From Rossellomorea sp. y25 (lineage in GTDB: Bacteria > Bacillota > Bacilli > Bacillales > Bacillaceae_B), in contig NZ_CP145886.1 in the NCBI RefSeq assembly GCF_038049935.1, positions 3,829,001 to 3,893,000 on the forward strand: DNA of 64,000 nucleotides. Direction: 5' to 3'. The translations under genes and the position numbers were made by a program. Below, one piece after another: positions 33,051-41,887 of this stretch (position 1 is the first letter of the stretch; the number at the start of each line of letters is the position of its first letter). A model generated the notes under the pieces. That model was not told the DNA's origin and did no database searches. It saw only the letters and a program-made list of their open reading frames with translations.

Positions 33051-34189
33051 GACGACTCCCCCTCCATTTGTTCAAAATGAGAAACGAACTCCCCGTAGCC
33101 TTGTTCTTCCAGCTCATCTTTCGGGACAAATCGAAGGGCTGCTGAATTCATGCAATATCTTAAACCTGTTGGCTCTGGACCATCATCGAACACATGACCC
33201 AGGTGAGAATCGGCGTGTTTACTCCTTACCTCCATCCGCACCATGAATAGCGTGCGATCTTCCACTTCAACAATGTTCTCCTCAACTAGGGGCCTAGTGA
33301 AACTGGGCCAGCCGGTCCCGCTTTTATATTTATCTTTTGAGCTGAAAAGAGGCTCTCCTGAAACGATATCCACATAGATCCCTTCTTCTTTGTTGTCCCA
33401 GTATTCATTATCAAATGCTTTCTCGGTCCCGTCTTCCTGGGTCACTTTGTATTGGATATCTGTAAGTCTATCTTTTAATTCTTCGTCTGTGTAGGAAGGA
33501 TAAAGGGGCTTCGTATCCAGCTTGATGTTCCGGTCTTCTCCCCAAGCTTCATCAAGGAAGTCATCCCTTCCTGAGTTGTTTCGGTAAAACTTATAGCTTA
33601 ATTCATTTTTCTTATAATAATCCTGGTGATATTCTTCCGCTTTGTAAAAGGTTTTAGCAGGTTGGATTTCTGTGACGATTTCTTCTTCAAAGCGCCCAGA
33701 GTCTGCTAATTCCTGCTTTGATCGCTGTGCTATATTCTCCTGTTCTTCATTATGATAGAAGATACCACTCACGTATTGTGGGCCCCGATCGACGAATTGG
33801 CCACCGTTATCGGTAGGATCGATTTGTCTCCAGTAAACTTTCAATAGCTGCTCATACGTAATGACTTTAGGATTATATTCAATTTGAACGGCTTCCACAT
33901 GTCCTGTCTGTTTCGTAGATACTTCATCATAGGTTGGATTCTTTTCCTCACCGCCTGTGTATCCGGAAATGACGGAATACACGCCATCCAGTTTTTCAAA
34001 AGGTGGTTCCATACACCAGAAGCATCCTCCTGCAAAGGTCGCAACCGCATGTTCTTCATCCACCATATCCAGCTTTACCGGCTCACTTCCCAATGACTTC
34101 TGGGTCATGCTTGCATACAGTTTAGGACCGAAAAAAGCCGCCAGACTCAATAGGAGTACCAGGCCGATTCCCATCATCACTTTTTTCAT
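33047..34189 (-). CDS. msrAB: Membrane-anchored MsrA-MsrB fusion, methionine sulfoxide reductase
   Basis: 380 residues: N-terminal signal anchor ([20 protein letters not shown]), MsrA domain with GGCFWC (C56, C59), then an MsrB domain with catalytic C346 in [11 protein letters not shown]. Repairs both S- and R-methionine sulfoxide in proteins outside the membrane. The two CxxC zinc-binding pairs of many MsrB proteins are absent. Overlaps the sensor kinase gene by 4 bp, so it is made together with a two-component system, suggesting control by envelope oxidative stress. Confidence 0.93.
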   Translation of the reverse strand: MKKVMMGIGLVLLLSLAAFFGPKLYASMTQKSLGSEPVKLDMVDEEHAVATFAGGCFWCMEPPFEKLDGVYSVISGYTGGEEKNPTYDEVSTKQTGHVEAVQIEYNPKVITYEQLLKVYWRQIDPTDNGGQFVDRGPQYVSGIFYHNEEQENIAQRSKQELADSGRFEEEIVTEIQPAKTFYKAEEYHQDYYKKNELSYKFYRNNSGRDDFLDEAWGEDRNIKLDTKPLYPSYTDEELKDRLTDIQYKVTQEDGTEKAFDNEYWDNKEEGIYVDIVSGEPLFSSKDKYKSGTGWPSFTRPLVEENIVEVEDRTLFMVRMEVRSKHADSHLGHVFDDGPEPTGLRYCMNSAALRFVPKDELEEQGYGEFVSHFEQMEGESS

Positions 34190-35238
34190 CGTCTCTCCTC
34201 CTTACTTATTTCTAAAGGTAACCTGAACCAAAAGGTGCTGCCCGACTTACCATCACTTTCGACTCCGATATCCCCACCATGAAGTTCAACAATTTCTTTG
34301 CAGATGGAAAGTCCTAATCCAGACCCTCCACTTGCTTTATTTCGAGACTTCTCCACCCGGTAAAAACGTTGAAAAATCGATCCCTGCTCTTCAAGAGGAA
34401 CTCCTTTTCCTTCGTCTGTAACCGAAAACCTCATCATCCCCCCACCTTTGACAGCCCTAATATACAGCGTCGTTTGGTCAGGCGAAAAGGATAATGCGTT
34501 TTGTATTAAGTTGGTCATCACCCTTTTTATTTGAACAGGCATTAAAGAAACAAGGGGCAAAAGGTCATCATATTCCACTTTCACTTCAACATGCTTCTCT
34601 TGTAAAACCCGTTCAAACTGCTGAATGGTTTCGATCAGGAGTTTATCGATTGGTGTCGGATGTGGATTCCATGGCAACTTCCTGTTTTCCAACTGTGAAA
34701 ATTCCAATACCTCTTCAATTAAATGACCCAGTTTTTCTGTTTCTGACAAAATGGTTTCGTAATATCTCTTTCGCGCTTCCTGATCTTCGATAATGTCATC
34801 GTTTAAAGCAGCAACAAAGGAATGAATCGATGATAAAGGTGTTCTGAGATCATGGGAAACATTCGCGATCAGTTCACTCTTGAACTTCTCTGATTCCCTT
34901 ATTTCGTCGAACATTGCTTCTATTTTAGTGGACATATGATTAAAGTTAGCAGCGAGCTCTTTGATTTCCTGAGGTCCGCCTTCTGTCACCTTCACATCAA
35001 AGTCACCTTTAGCCATCCGCTCTGCTTCTTTGCTCATCTGCTTTACAGATTTTAACAAAGGCGATGTGATCATCAAATTCACTGCAAAGGAAAGGATCCC
35101 CGCCCCAAGTGTAATAAGGGAAAGCAGGATGATGATATTGGTTGAGATAAACATCTGAACATACGAGATTGTGAGAAATACTAAGATTACGGAGAGAGAA
35201 ATCGTGTTGGCTAAAATAAGGAGGGTTCTAATTTTCAT
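34186..35238 (-). CDS. Sensor histidine kinase with HAMP domain
   Basis: 350 residues: two membrane helices close together ([18 protein letters not shown] and [16 protein letters not shown]) with almost no extracytoplasmic loop, HAMP linker, HisKA with phospho-acceptor in [16 protein letters not shown], then HATPase (N box [34 protein letters not shown]). Intramembrane-sensing type. ATG at 35238 lies inside the end of the response regulator gene (11-bp overlap), preceded by GAGGGG. Signal unknown. Confidence 0.9.
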   Translation of the reverse strand: MKIRTLLILANTISLSVILVFLTISYVQMFISTNIIILLSLITLGAGILSFAVNLMITSPLLKSVKQMSKEAERMAKGDFDVKVTEGGPQEIKELAANFNHMSTKIEAMFDEIRESEKFKSELIANVSHDLRTPLSSIHSFVAALNDDIIEDQEARKRYYETILSETEKLGHLIEEVLEFSQLENRKLPWNPHPTPIDKLLIETIQQFERVLQEKHVEVKVEYDDLLPLVSLMPVQIKRVMTNLIQNALSFSPDQTTLYIRAVKGGGMMRFSVTDEGKGVPLEEQGSIFQRFYRVEKSRNKASGGSGLGLSICKEIVELHGGDIGVESDGKSGSTFWFRLPLEISKEERR

Positions 35239-35935
35239 AGTGCTGCTGCCCCTCAAACTTATAACCTATTCCCCACACGGTTTTTATCCATTGCGGCTCA
35301 GAAGGATCTTCCTCTATCTTTTCTCTTAACCTGCGAATATGAACATTGATCGTATTGGCATCACCCAGATATTCATACCCCCATAAGGTTTCGAGCAGTT
35401 GGGACTTGGAGAACACCTGTGAAGGATGCTCTGCTAACAGGGTTAATAAATCGAATTCTTTCACAGTCATGTCAATTTCTTTCCCGGCCGCGACTACTTT
35501 TCGTTTATCTCGATCAATAAGTAAGTCTTTCCACTTAAGAACTTCCCTTTGAGCTTCCCGTTTTGGAGTGGAATTGGTCCTTCTTAATACGTTTTTGACA
35601 CGGAGCAATAATTCCCGTGGACTGAAAGGTTTGGTGACATAGTCATCCGCACCTATGGTCAACCCATAAATCCGATCCTTCTCCTGTCCCAGAGCTGTCA
35701 GCATGATGATGGGGGTATCACTGTCTTCCCTGATCTTTTCAGCTGCCTGCCACCCATCCATTTCAGGCATCATAATATCCAGGATCACGATGTCCGGTTG
35801 GAATGTATGGTACCGTTGGATAGCTTCAATACCGTTAGAAGCAGTACTCACTTCATACCCATCCCTCATGAGATACCGAGCGCATACATCCACAATATTT
35901 TCTTCATCATCTACTAACAGGACTTTGTTTACCAT
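35228..35935 (-). CDS. OmpR/PhoB-family response regulator
   Basis: 235 residues: receiver domain with acidic pocket D9/D10, phospho-acceptor D53 in VILDIMMPEMDG, conserved K in YVTKPFSP, then a winged-helix effector domain (KEFDLLTLLAEHPSQVFSKS, NTINVHIRRLREKIEEDP). Cognate partner of the kinase encoded with an 11-bp overlap. It probably controls its own operon, including msrAB. Confidence 0.93.
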   Translation of the reverse strand: MVNKVLLVDDEENIVDVCARYLMRDGYEVSTASNGIEAIQRYHTFQPDIVILDIMMPEMDGWQAAEKIREDSDTPIIMLTALGQEKDRIYGLTIGADDYVTKPFSPRELLLRVKNVLRRTNSTPKREAQREVLKWKDLLIDRDKRKVVAAGKEIDMTVKEFDLLTLLAEHPSQVFSKSQLLETLWGYEYLGDANTINVHIRRLREKIEEDPSEPQWIKTVWGIGYKFEGQQHYEN

Positions 35936-35948
35936 GGTTTACTCTCCT

Positions 35949-36467
35949 TTACATCGCCTTACCTAATTCAGCACGACCGAAATCCACATTAAATTGTTTA
36001 CACCATATCACAATCTCCATTCCTGATGATGCAGAATGATCTCCTGGAATCTCGTAATTTTGATTGCCTATGTTCCCCTTCAATTTACCCAGGGAAATTC
36101 CTTCTTTGGTTTTCTGACCTTCCTCTACTAAGTAAACGTAAAGATCCGGTCCATTGGTCACTTCAAAATTTTCCAATCGGATATTTTTATCTGATATACT
36201 CACTATCCCTTTTGCCTCGTGATTTTCATCTGCTCCCTGAAAGGTTCCGACTAATTCATTTATTTTCATTGTATCGTTTGTCATTTCGTCTGGCGAAGAT
36301 GAATCGGTTTCTTTCATAGTATGCTCTCCCTGGTCTTTCATAATGGATCCGGAAGACGATGAAACTGGCTCTTCGTTCACGACCTTATCCATAAACAATG
36401 GGGAGATCAGCCACCATCCTACTCCCAAAGCTCCTGCTATAGCTATTCCCATCATCCATCTTTTCAT
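35949..36467 (-). CDS. DM13-domain exported protein
   Basis: 172 residues with an N-terminal membrane anchor (KRWMMGIAIAGALGVGWWLI), a Ser/Met/Glu-rich linker and a C-terminal DM13 domain (GTFQGADENHEAKGIVSISD, FEVTNGPDLYVYLV, with a cysteine in VIWCKQFNVDFG). DM13 domains are proposed to have redox or electron-transfer roles. First gene of the operon with the two-component system and MsrAB, so it may be the extracytoplasmic redox sensor or repair partner. Confidence 0.82.
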   Translation of the reverse strand: MKRWMMGIAIAGALGVGWWLISPLFMDKVVNEEPVSSSSGSIMKDQGEHTMKETDSSSPDEMTNDTMKINELVGTFQGADENHEAKGIVSISDKNIRLENFEVTNGPDLYVYLVEEGQKTKEGISLGKLKGNIGNQNYEIPGDHSASSGMEIVIWCKQFNVDFGRAELGKAM

Positions 36468-36630
36468 TGAATCATCCCCTCACTATGATTAACGATAGTT
36501 TACTAAACAAACCTTATGGATTTTTAACGGAAATCTTAATTATTTCTTAAATGTGGCGCCGACTTCATTTTGGACAGTCACAAGCTAATCTGAGATAGTT
36601 AAAGATATCGAATGAAAAGGAGCAAAATCC

Positions 36631-37719
36631 ATGCTACTATTTATATTTTTGCTGATCGCTATGATTGTGATTGCCTTCCTGGTTCTCCGATTCTACCCCG
36701 CATTTGGCAAGAAGCCTTCCCTTGAACGCGTTCAATCATCACCTCAGCATTCAAAAGGCTCATTTAAAAATCCCATTCCAACCTCTATGGATACCAGCTT
36801 TTCCACGTCTCTTACAATGATTCGGGATCTTATGAAAAGAACTGGTAACCGTAAACCTGATCGCGATATTCCAAGTGTTGGATTTCCGTCCTTTGACCAT
36901 CCTCATTCCGTCACGAATGTAACCTGGTTTGGACATTCAGCTTCTCTCGTTGAAATGGATGGAAAAAGACTACTTCTTGATCCAATGTTTGGTCGTGCGC
37001 CATCCCCGTTTCCATGGATAGGAGGAAAACGGTATAGCAAAGAGCTTCCTTTTGAAAAAGATGAACTGCCTTCCATCGATGCTGTAGTTTTTTCCCATGA
37101 TCATTACGATCATCTCGATTATGGCACCATTCGAAAGCTTCGAGGCAAAGTGAAGCAGTTTTTTGTTCCCATCGGAGTAGGGAGTCATCTTGAGAGATGG
37201 GGAATCCATTCTGATCACATTACAGAGCTTGATTGGTGGGACGAGGTTGAGTGGAATGGTCTTACTCTGGCTTGTACCCCGGCAAGACATTTTTCCGGCA
37301 GAAGCTTACATGATCGTAATGCTACCTTGTGGTGTTCATGGTGTCTCATCGGGAACTCCTCCAAAATCTTTTTCAGCGGAGATAGTGGATATGGACATCA
37401 TTTTAAAGAGATTGGCAGTGTATACGGGCCATTCGATTTGACCTTGATGGAATGTGGTCAATATGATCCCAGGTGGGCACCGATTCATATGCTCCCAGAA
37501 GAAACTGTACAAGCCCATATTGATGTGAAAGGGAAGCAGCTTTTACCCATTCATTGGGGAGCATTCACGTTATCCTTTCATGAATGGACCGACCCGATCA
37601 AACGTGTGACAAAATGCGGTGCAGAACACGGGGTTCCTGTTGTTACTCCAAGGATAGGGGAAACCTTTCTTGCTGGAAATGATTCTTACCCTACATCCAA
37701 ATGGTGGGAAACAACTTAA
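36631..37719 (+). CDS. Membrane-anchored metallo-beta-lactamase-fold hydrolase (NAPE-PLD-like)
   Basis: 362 residues: one N-terminal membrane helix (LLFIFLLIAMIVIAFLVL), then an MBL fold with the metal motif SHDHYDHLD, further ligands in TPARHFSGR, FSGDSGYG and PIHWGAF. The layout resembles the N-acyl-phosphatidylethanolamine phospholipase D-like group, so a lipid phosphodiester is a plausible substrate. AAAGGAG precedes the ATG. Divergent from the DM13 operon. Confidence 0.82.
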   Translation: MLLFIFLLIAMIVIAFLVLRFYPAFGKKPSLERVQSSPQHSKGSFKNPIPTSMDTSFSTSLTMIRDLMKRTGNRKPDRDIPSVGFPSFDHPHSVTNVTWFGHSASLVEMDGKRLLLDPMFGRAPSPFPWIGGKRYSKELPFEKDELPSIDAVVFSHDHYDHLDYGTIRKLRGKVKQFFVPIGVGSHLERWGIHSDHITELDWWDEVEWNGLTLACTPARHFSGRSLHDRNATLWCSWCLIGNSSKIFFSGDSGYGHHFKEIGSVYGPFDLTLMECGQYDPRWAPIHMLPEETVQAHIDVKGKQLLPIHWGAFTLSFHEWTDPIKRVTKCGAEHGVPVVTPRIGETFLAGNDSYPTSKWWETT

Positions 37720-37788
37720 ATGCATCATGAACAAACGATCGCCTAGTTGTATACACTATCTAAGAACCGTAAAGTAGGCGATTATACT

Positions 37789-38331
37789 ATGAGCAAAGAA
37801 CAAAAAGCCACATTCGGAGCATGGGTTGCTGCAATCGGAACGGTCATTGCCGCTGTTGGCAGTACCCCTATTAAGAGCATTCCAGAAGATACTTTAAACT
37901 CGTTCAATCTCGTAGGAAATGAACTGCAAGCAACAGGAAATGCTTTAGAGGCAGATGCAATAGATGACTTTACCCTGACGAAAGCAGGGAATCAAATTCA
38001 AGCTATTGGAAACGTAACCGTTATAGCCGGCATACTCATTAAGTTTAACGATATTACGAAGCAAGAGCTGAACATTAAAGGAAATCTTCTCCAGGCATTA
38101 GGGGGAGGGGCTGCACTTGCCGATTCATTTGATGAAGAACATACGTTAGAAGAGCTATATTCTATATACGGTAATCTTCTCCAGATTATTGGTAATTCCC
38201 TTCAGGCCATCGCTGGAATCCTCGAATTAAATGAAAGAGACAGCGGTAATATTAATGTGGCGGGAAGCTGGATCCAAGCAGTCGGTGCGATCATTTCCGC
38301 ATTAGTTCAAACAAAAGAGTCATCCTCATAA
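37789..38331 (+). CDS. Repetitive GNxLQA-motif protein (DUF6944-like)
   Basis: 180 residues built from about five imperfect repeats with the core G-N-x-(L/I)-Q-A-x-G-N: GNELQATGNALEA, GNQIQAIGNVTV, GNLLQALGGG, GNLLQIIGNSLQAI, GSWIQAVGAI. Amphipathic, alanine/glycine-rich and without a signal peptide or cysteines. ATG at 37789 chosen (weak AGTAGG upstream); a TTG 14 codons earlier is possible. Probably structural or self-associating; function unknown. Confidence 0.65.
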   Translation: MSKEQKATFGAWVAAIGTVIAAVGSTPIKSIPEDTLNSFNLVGNELQATGNALEADAIDDFTLTKAGNQIQAIGNVTVIAGILIKFNDITKQELNIKGNLLQALGGGAALADSFDEEHTLEELYSIYGNLLQIIGNSLQAIAGILELNERDSGNINVAGSWIQAVGAIISALVQTKESSS

Positions 38332-38368
38332 AGTTGTTTTACATACTCATTATTTGTTATTTGAGATG

Positions 38369-38393
38369 TAGAGCAACTAGGTTAGCTGCTCTA
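38369..38393 (+). terminator. Possible terminator after repetitive-protein gene
   Basis: TAGAGCA / TGCTCTA stem with an 11-nt loop; only a weak T stretch follows. Confidence 0.4.
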
Positions 38394-38540
38394 TATTTAG
38401 ATAAAGAGGAATTGTGTTCCTCCTACTCAAAAAATCCACATAGGCCTATTTACCTAAAATCTCTCTATATAGGTTAATGCCCATACCTTTTTGTTTGAGG
38501 GCGAATATTCATAACCATAGATAGAGAGGAGGTTTATGCT

Positions 38541-38813
38541 ATGAATGATTTTCACAATACCGGTTATGAAACATTTGTGGATTACAATGATATACGCCGC
38601 CCCATCGGACGCGTGGGGTTTGGAAGACCTGGATTCGGCTTCGGGGGATTTGGAAGACGCCCGTTCGGATTTGGATTTAACCCGTTTTTAGGAGGACTTG
38701 CTGGTGGACTGCTGGGAGCCGCCCTTTTAAGTCCTATCGGTTATGGTTATGGTTATGGATACGGATATCCACCACCTTATTATGGTTATCCTCCTTATCC
38801 CTATTATTATTAA
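38541..38813 (+). CDS. Gly/Tyr/Phe/Pro-rich small protein, spore-coat-like
   Basis: 90 residues: a short polar start (MNDFHNTGYETFVDYNDIRR), then GFGRPGFGFGGFGRRPFGFG, one hydrophobic glycine-rich stretch (LGGLAGGLLGAALLSP) and a tail of GYGY and YPPYPYYY. Composition resembles coat and other spore-surface proteins of Bacillus. GAGGAGG precedes the ATG. Localisation is inference. Confidence 0.65.
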   Translation: MNDFHNTGYETFVDYNDIRRPIGRVGFGRPGFGFGGFGRRPFGFGFNPFLGGLAGGLLGAALLSPIGYGYGYGYGYPPPYYGYPPYPYYY

Positions 38814-38829
38814 TAAATTCATACCAAAA

Positions 38830-38872
38830 AGGAGCCAGTGCACTTATTCACCGTACACTGGCTCCTCTTTAT
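38830..38872 (+). terminator. Terminator after Gly/Tyr-rich gene
   Basis: GGAGCCAGTG / CACTGGCTCC, 10-bp perfect outer stem, followed by TCTTTATT. Confidence 0.75.
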
Positions 38873-38924
38873 TAAAACCTTGATTATTCCTATATTGGAG
38901 TAGTCACTGCAGATTTTTTGAAGC

Positions 38925-39902
38925 CTAAAGGACAGCCTCAGCAATGAGCTCATATGATCTTACTTTATCTTCAAACTTGTATACATTGGTAATAATCATA
39001 AATTCATCTGTCTGATAGATTTCACTCAGCATATGAAGCTCCTCCCTCACTTTTTGAGGTGTCCCTATAATGGCTCGCTTTCGATTTTCCTTCACTTTTT
39101 CTTTTTCCAACTCTGACAGCGTTCTTGCTTTTACTTCTTCCTTGGAGGGAATTCCCGTGTCTCTTCCCTTTTCTACCGATAACAGCCACAAATCTTGAGT
39201 GAGGGCAATTTCTTCAGCTTCTCCTTGCGTTGGAGCACAGACGATAAAGATACAAACATTGCTCTTAGGTTGGGATAAAGACAGGGAAGGCTGAAAATGA
39301 GAATGATAATAGTCCAGAGCCCTTTTCCCATTTACAGGATTGATAAAGTGACCATATGTGAAAGCGGTACCCTGCTCAGCAGCCACGCGTGCTCCCCTAT
39401 GGGTGATTCCTAATATCCAGGGAAGCGGGGGCCTCGTCACTTTTGGATAAGCCTTGACTGCTTGCTCATCCGAGTGATGTAAATAAGCTTGAAGCGCTTC
39501 CACCTGACCCGGAAACTCATTCATACTCTTCTTCAATCCATCCGTCAGAGCCAGACGTGTCTCATACGAACCACCAGGCGACCGGCCGATTCCGAGATCG
39601 ATTCGATTGGGAAAAAGGGTCTCCAATACATTAAAGTCCTCCGCGATTTTGTAAGGGCTATATTGCGGAAGAAGTACGCCACCGGATCCGACCCGAATCG
39701 AACTCGTCATAGAAGCAATATGAGAAATTAACACTTGAGGAGCAGAACCGACAATCCCATTCGTATTATGATGCTCTGCGACCCAAAAACGTGTATACCC
39801 GAGCTCCTCGGTTCGCTGCGCAAGAGTCACCGTATTTTGAAACGCCGTCCGCGCATCCTCCCCCCTCGAAATCACAGACTGATCCAATACACTCAACTTC
39901 AT
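38925..39902 (-). CDS. LLM-class flavin-dependent monooxygenase
   Basis: 325-residue luciferase-like TIM barrel: VLDQSVISRGEDARTAFQN, FWVAEHHNTNGIVGSAP and RVGSGGVLLPQYSPYKIAEDF are the standard FMN-site segments of the group that includes B. subtilis YceB. Oxidises an unknown substrate with reduced FMN and oxygen. No obvious reductase gene adjacent. Confidence 0.85.
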   Translation of the reverse strand: MKLSVLDQSVISRGEDARTAFQNTVTLAQRTEELGYTRFWVAEHHNTNGIVGSAPQVLISHIASMTSSIRVGSGGVLLPQYSPYKIAEDFNVLETLFPNRIDLGIGRSPGGSYETRLALTDGLKKSMNEFPGQVEALQAYLHHSDEQAVKAYPKVTRPPLPWILGITHRGARVAAEQGTAFTYGHFINPVNGKRALDYYHSHFQPSLSLSQPKSNVCIFIVCAPTQGEAEEIALTQDLWLLSVEKGRDTGIPSKEEVKARTLSELEKEKVKENRKRAIIGTPQKVREELHMLSEIYQTDEFMIITNVYKFEDKVRSYELIAEAVL

Positions 39903-39990
39903 TAGATGCCACTCCCCTGCAATCTAGATATCACTTAGTATGTCCCCATCATTATCACACGAATTTCCCATCAAATAAAAAACCTTGCCT

Positions 39991-40004
39991 GAGGGACGGA
40001 CCTT
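39991..40004. repeat. Single arm of GGGACGGACC hairpin family
   Basis: GAGGGACGGACCTT without an adjacent partner arm; the complete hairpin of the same family lies 80 bp away at 40083. Confidence 0.5.
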
Positions 40005-40082
40005 GGAACATAAGAGTGCAAACGAATTTTCGTGTTGCAGGATGGATTTAACGCTTTGGAATAAGGCTTTCGATGATAATGT

Positions 40083-40122
40083 GCAAGAGGGACGGACCTC
40101 ATTTGAGGTCCGTCCCTCTTGC
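40083..40122. terminator. Hairpin of the GGGACGGACC family, copy 3 (19-bp perfect)
   Basis: GCAAGAGGGACGGACCTCA and its exact complement separated by two T residues, immediately after the catE stop. Probable terminator for catDE on the reverse strand, though T tracts are short. Confidence 0.75.
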
Positions 40123-40123
40123 C

Positions 40124-40972
40124 TTACAAGCTTAGATAGATTCGGTTGCCTGATGGGTCTTCGGTCAGGAGTTTTCCTCTTTGTTCCTGGATGGTTGCTC
40201 CTATGGATTCCAACTGGCGGATGATGGTTGTTCGTTTTTCTTCTGATGGAAAATGTAAGGTGAACCAGTTAAGACCGACACTGTTTTCAGCTGGTCTCGG
40301 AGCCCCGACCCCGTTCCAGGTGTTCAGTCCGATATGATGATGGTATCCACCTGTTGATATGAATAGTGCCTGATTTCCAAATCGACTGACTACATCGAAG
40401 CCAAGTCCCTCGCCGTAAAATTCTTCAGTTGATTTTAAATCTGAAACATGCAAATGGATATGCCCCATAACGGTGCCGGTAGGAAGCCCATCCCACGATT
40501 GTCCATCGGCCTCAGCCAATATTCCCCGTGCATCGATCGGATCGACGGTCATCTCTACTTGATTTCCATTCCATTTCCAGTCAGATGAAGGACGGTCCCT
40601 ATAAATCTCAATTCCATTTCCATCAGGATCTGATAAATACAGTGCTTCACTAACAAGGTGGTCAGATGACCCCAGTTGTATATTCAGCTTAATAAAATGT
40701 TCTAATATTTTTCCAAGATCTGTTCTATTCGGCAACAACAGGGCAAAGTGGTACAAACCTGTTGTTCTGGCCTGCTTAGGTGTCACATCTTCAGGTTGCT
40801 CCAGAGATAATAGTGGGTGTATGCCATCTACCGTGAGAGTCGCTCTTTTATCTGTTCCTTCCAACAATTTAAATCCAATTACTTCTTGGTAAAAGTCAAG
40901 AGATCGCTCCAAGTTTTCGACTTTTATATTTACTTCCCCAACAAATGTATGTGGTTCTTTATGAAAGTTCAT
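40124..40972 (-). CDS. catE: Catechol-2,3-dioxygenase CatE
   Basis: 282-residue two-module VOC extradiol dioxygenase. First module FVGEVNIKVENLERSLDFYQ with SDPDGNGIEIYRD; second module TVMGHIHLHVSDLKSTEEFY, FISTGGYHHHIGLN and the closing EDPSGNRIYL, giving the 2-His-1-Glu iron site. Opens the ring of catechols and detoxifies quinone-type stress in B. subtilis. Start at ATG 40972 (GGGAGGA upstream). Downstream of catD in one operon. Confidence 0.9.
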   Translation of the reverse strand: MNFHKEPHTFVGEVNIKVENLERSLDFYQEVIGFKLLEGTDKRATLTVDGIHPLLSLEQPEDVTPKQARTTGLYHFALLLPNRTDLGKILEHFIKLNIQLGSSDHLVSEALYLSDPDGNGIEIYRDRPSSDWKWNGNQVEMTVDPIDARGILAEADGQSWDGLPTGTVMGHIHLHVSDLKSTEEFYGEGLGFDVVSRFGNQALFISTGGYHHHIGLNTWNGVGAPRPAENSVGLNWFTLHFPSEEKRTTIIRQLESIGATIQEQRGKLLTEDPSGNRIYLSL

Positions 40973-40987
40973 CTTTATTCCTCCCAT

Positions 40988-41389
40988 TCATTCTGACTGT
41001 GAAAACTTCTGATCTATTGAGAACAATGACTCCTTAGCCACGACAAAATAGATTGAGATCGCAAGCAGGGCTAAATCCAATTCATATCCTGCCATCTGCC
41101 CATTTCCTAAGAAACCAGCAGCTAATTTCACTTTTACGATTGCTCCTGCCATGACGAACGCAAATAGTACTGCAACAATCCGTGTACCAAATCCCAGGAT
41201 CATCGCCAGTCCGCCGACCAACTCAATGATTGCGACTGCATATGCTGTAAATCCCGGCAGCCCTAAGCTATGAAAGAAACCGGCCGTATTTTCAATCCCT
41301 CCCTGAAACTTAGTCAAACCGTGAATAAAAAAGGTGCTTCCTAGAAATATTCTTAAAATAAATGCCCCTATTAAGTGATTCTGTAACAT
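40988..41389 (-). CDS. catD: DoxX-family membrane protein CatD
   Basis: 133 residues, four hydrophobic helices, DoxX motif (LRIFLGSTFFIHGLTKFQGG, IELVGGLAMILGFGTRIV). Partner of the catechol dioxygenase in the catDE operon for quinone/catechol stress; exact role unproven. A promoter with a GTTAC-N5-GTAAC inverted repeat lies upstream, opposite the divergent regulator gene. Confidence 0.88.
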   Translation of the reverse strand: MLQNHLIGAFILRIFLGSTFFIHGLTKFQGGIENTAGFFHSLGLPGFTAYAVAIIELVGGLAMILGFGTRIVAVLFAFVMAGAIVKVKLAAGFLGNGQMAGYELDLALLAISIYFVVAKESLFSIDQKFSQSE

Positions 41390-41428
41390 TGTATATTCTT
41401 CCTTCCTTTTTGTTATTTTATTAAAGTT

Positions 41429-41445
41429 AGTTACTTTATGTAACT
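41429..41445. promoter_or_regulatory. Inverted-repeat operator of catDE
   Basis: AGTTACTTTATGTAACT, 6-bp arms around TTTAT, immediately downstream of the catD -10. Confidence 0.6.
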
Positions 41446-41446
41446 T

Positions 41447-41475
41447 ATATTATTTTAATAACTATGTACTGTCAA
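41447..41475 (-). promoter_or_regulatory. Sigma-A promoter of catDE
   Basis: Reverse strand TTGACA (41470-41475), 17-bp spacer, TAATAT (41447-41452). Confidence 0.7.
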
Positions 41476-41489
41476 GTAATTAAATTACT
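41475..41489. promoter_or_regulatory. Shared operator between catDE and catR
   Basis: AGTAATT-A-AATTACT is a perfect 7-bp inverted repeat that touches the catD -35 and overlaps the proposed catR -35. Confidence 0.65.
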
Positions 41490-41513
41490 AAAATGTTGGT
41501 GATGTGGTATACT
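41485..41513 (+). promoter_or_regulatory. Sigma-A promoter of catR
   Basis: TTACTA (41485-41490), 17-bp spacer, TATACT (41508-41513). Confidence 0.55.
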
Positions 41514-41541
41514 AGTTACAAAGAAGGAGGCGCCTGACAGA

Positions 41542-41856
41542 GTGAAACAATCAGAAATTTGTCCAAGGTTCGAAAAAGCAATCGGCATCTTAAGTCAACG
41601 ATGGACAGCACTCATCATCTATCAATTGCTTTCCGGTCCACAACGAAACTGCACCATCAAAGACGCAATCGGCATCAGTGGCAGACTTCTCTCAGAGAGA
41701 TTAAAGGATCTTGAAGAAGAAGGAATCGTAAAACGAGACGTTTACCCTGAAACACCAGTGCGTATAGAATATTCTTTAACGAAAAAGGGGTACTCTTTAG
41801 AACCTTTAATGAAAGATATAGAGAAGTGGTCCCAGGAGTGGATTGAGAAGGAATGA
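41542..41856 (+). CDS. catR: HxlR/DUF24-family repressor CatR
   Basis: 104-residue winged-helix regulator. Conserved redox cysteine C7 (EICPRFEKAIG) followed by LSQRWTALIIYQLLSGPQR, SGRLLSERLKDLEEEGIVKR, as in the quinone-sensing YodB and CatR repressors. In B. subtilis catR is unlinked from catDE; here it is divergent from them, with a shared operator, which strongly supports the assignment. Confidence 0.85.
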   Translation: MKQSEICPRFEKAIGILSQRWTALIIYQLLSGPQRNCTIKDAIGISGRLLSERLKDLEEEGIVKRDVYPETPVRIEYSLTKKGYSLEPLMKDIEKWSQEWIEKE

Positions 41857-41857
41857 A

Positions 41858-41887
41858 AACTCGTCAGGTTATTGGCGGGTTTTTTTG
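41858..41887 (+). terminator. Terminator after catR
   Basis: AACTCGTC / GGCGGGTT (two G-T pairs) followed by seven T residues; overlaps the end of the convergent NERD gene. Confidence 0.65.
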
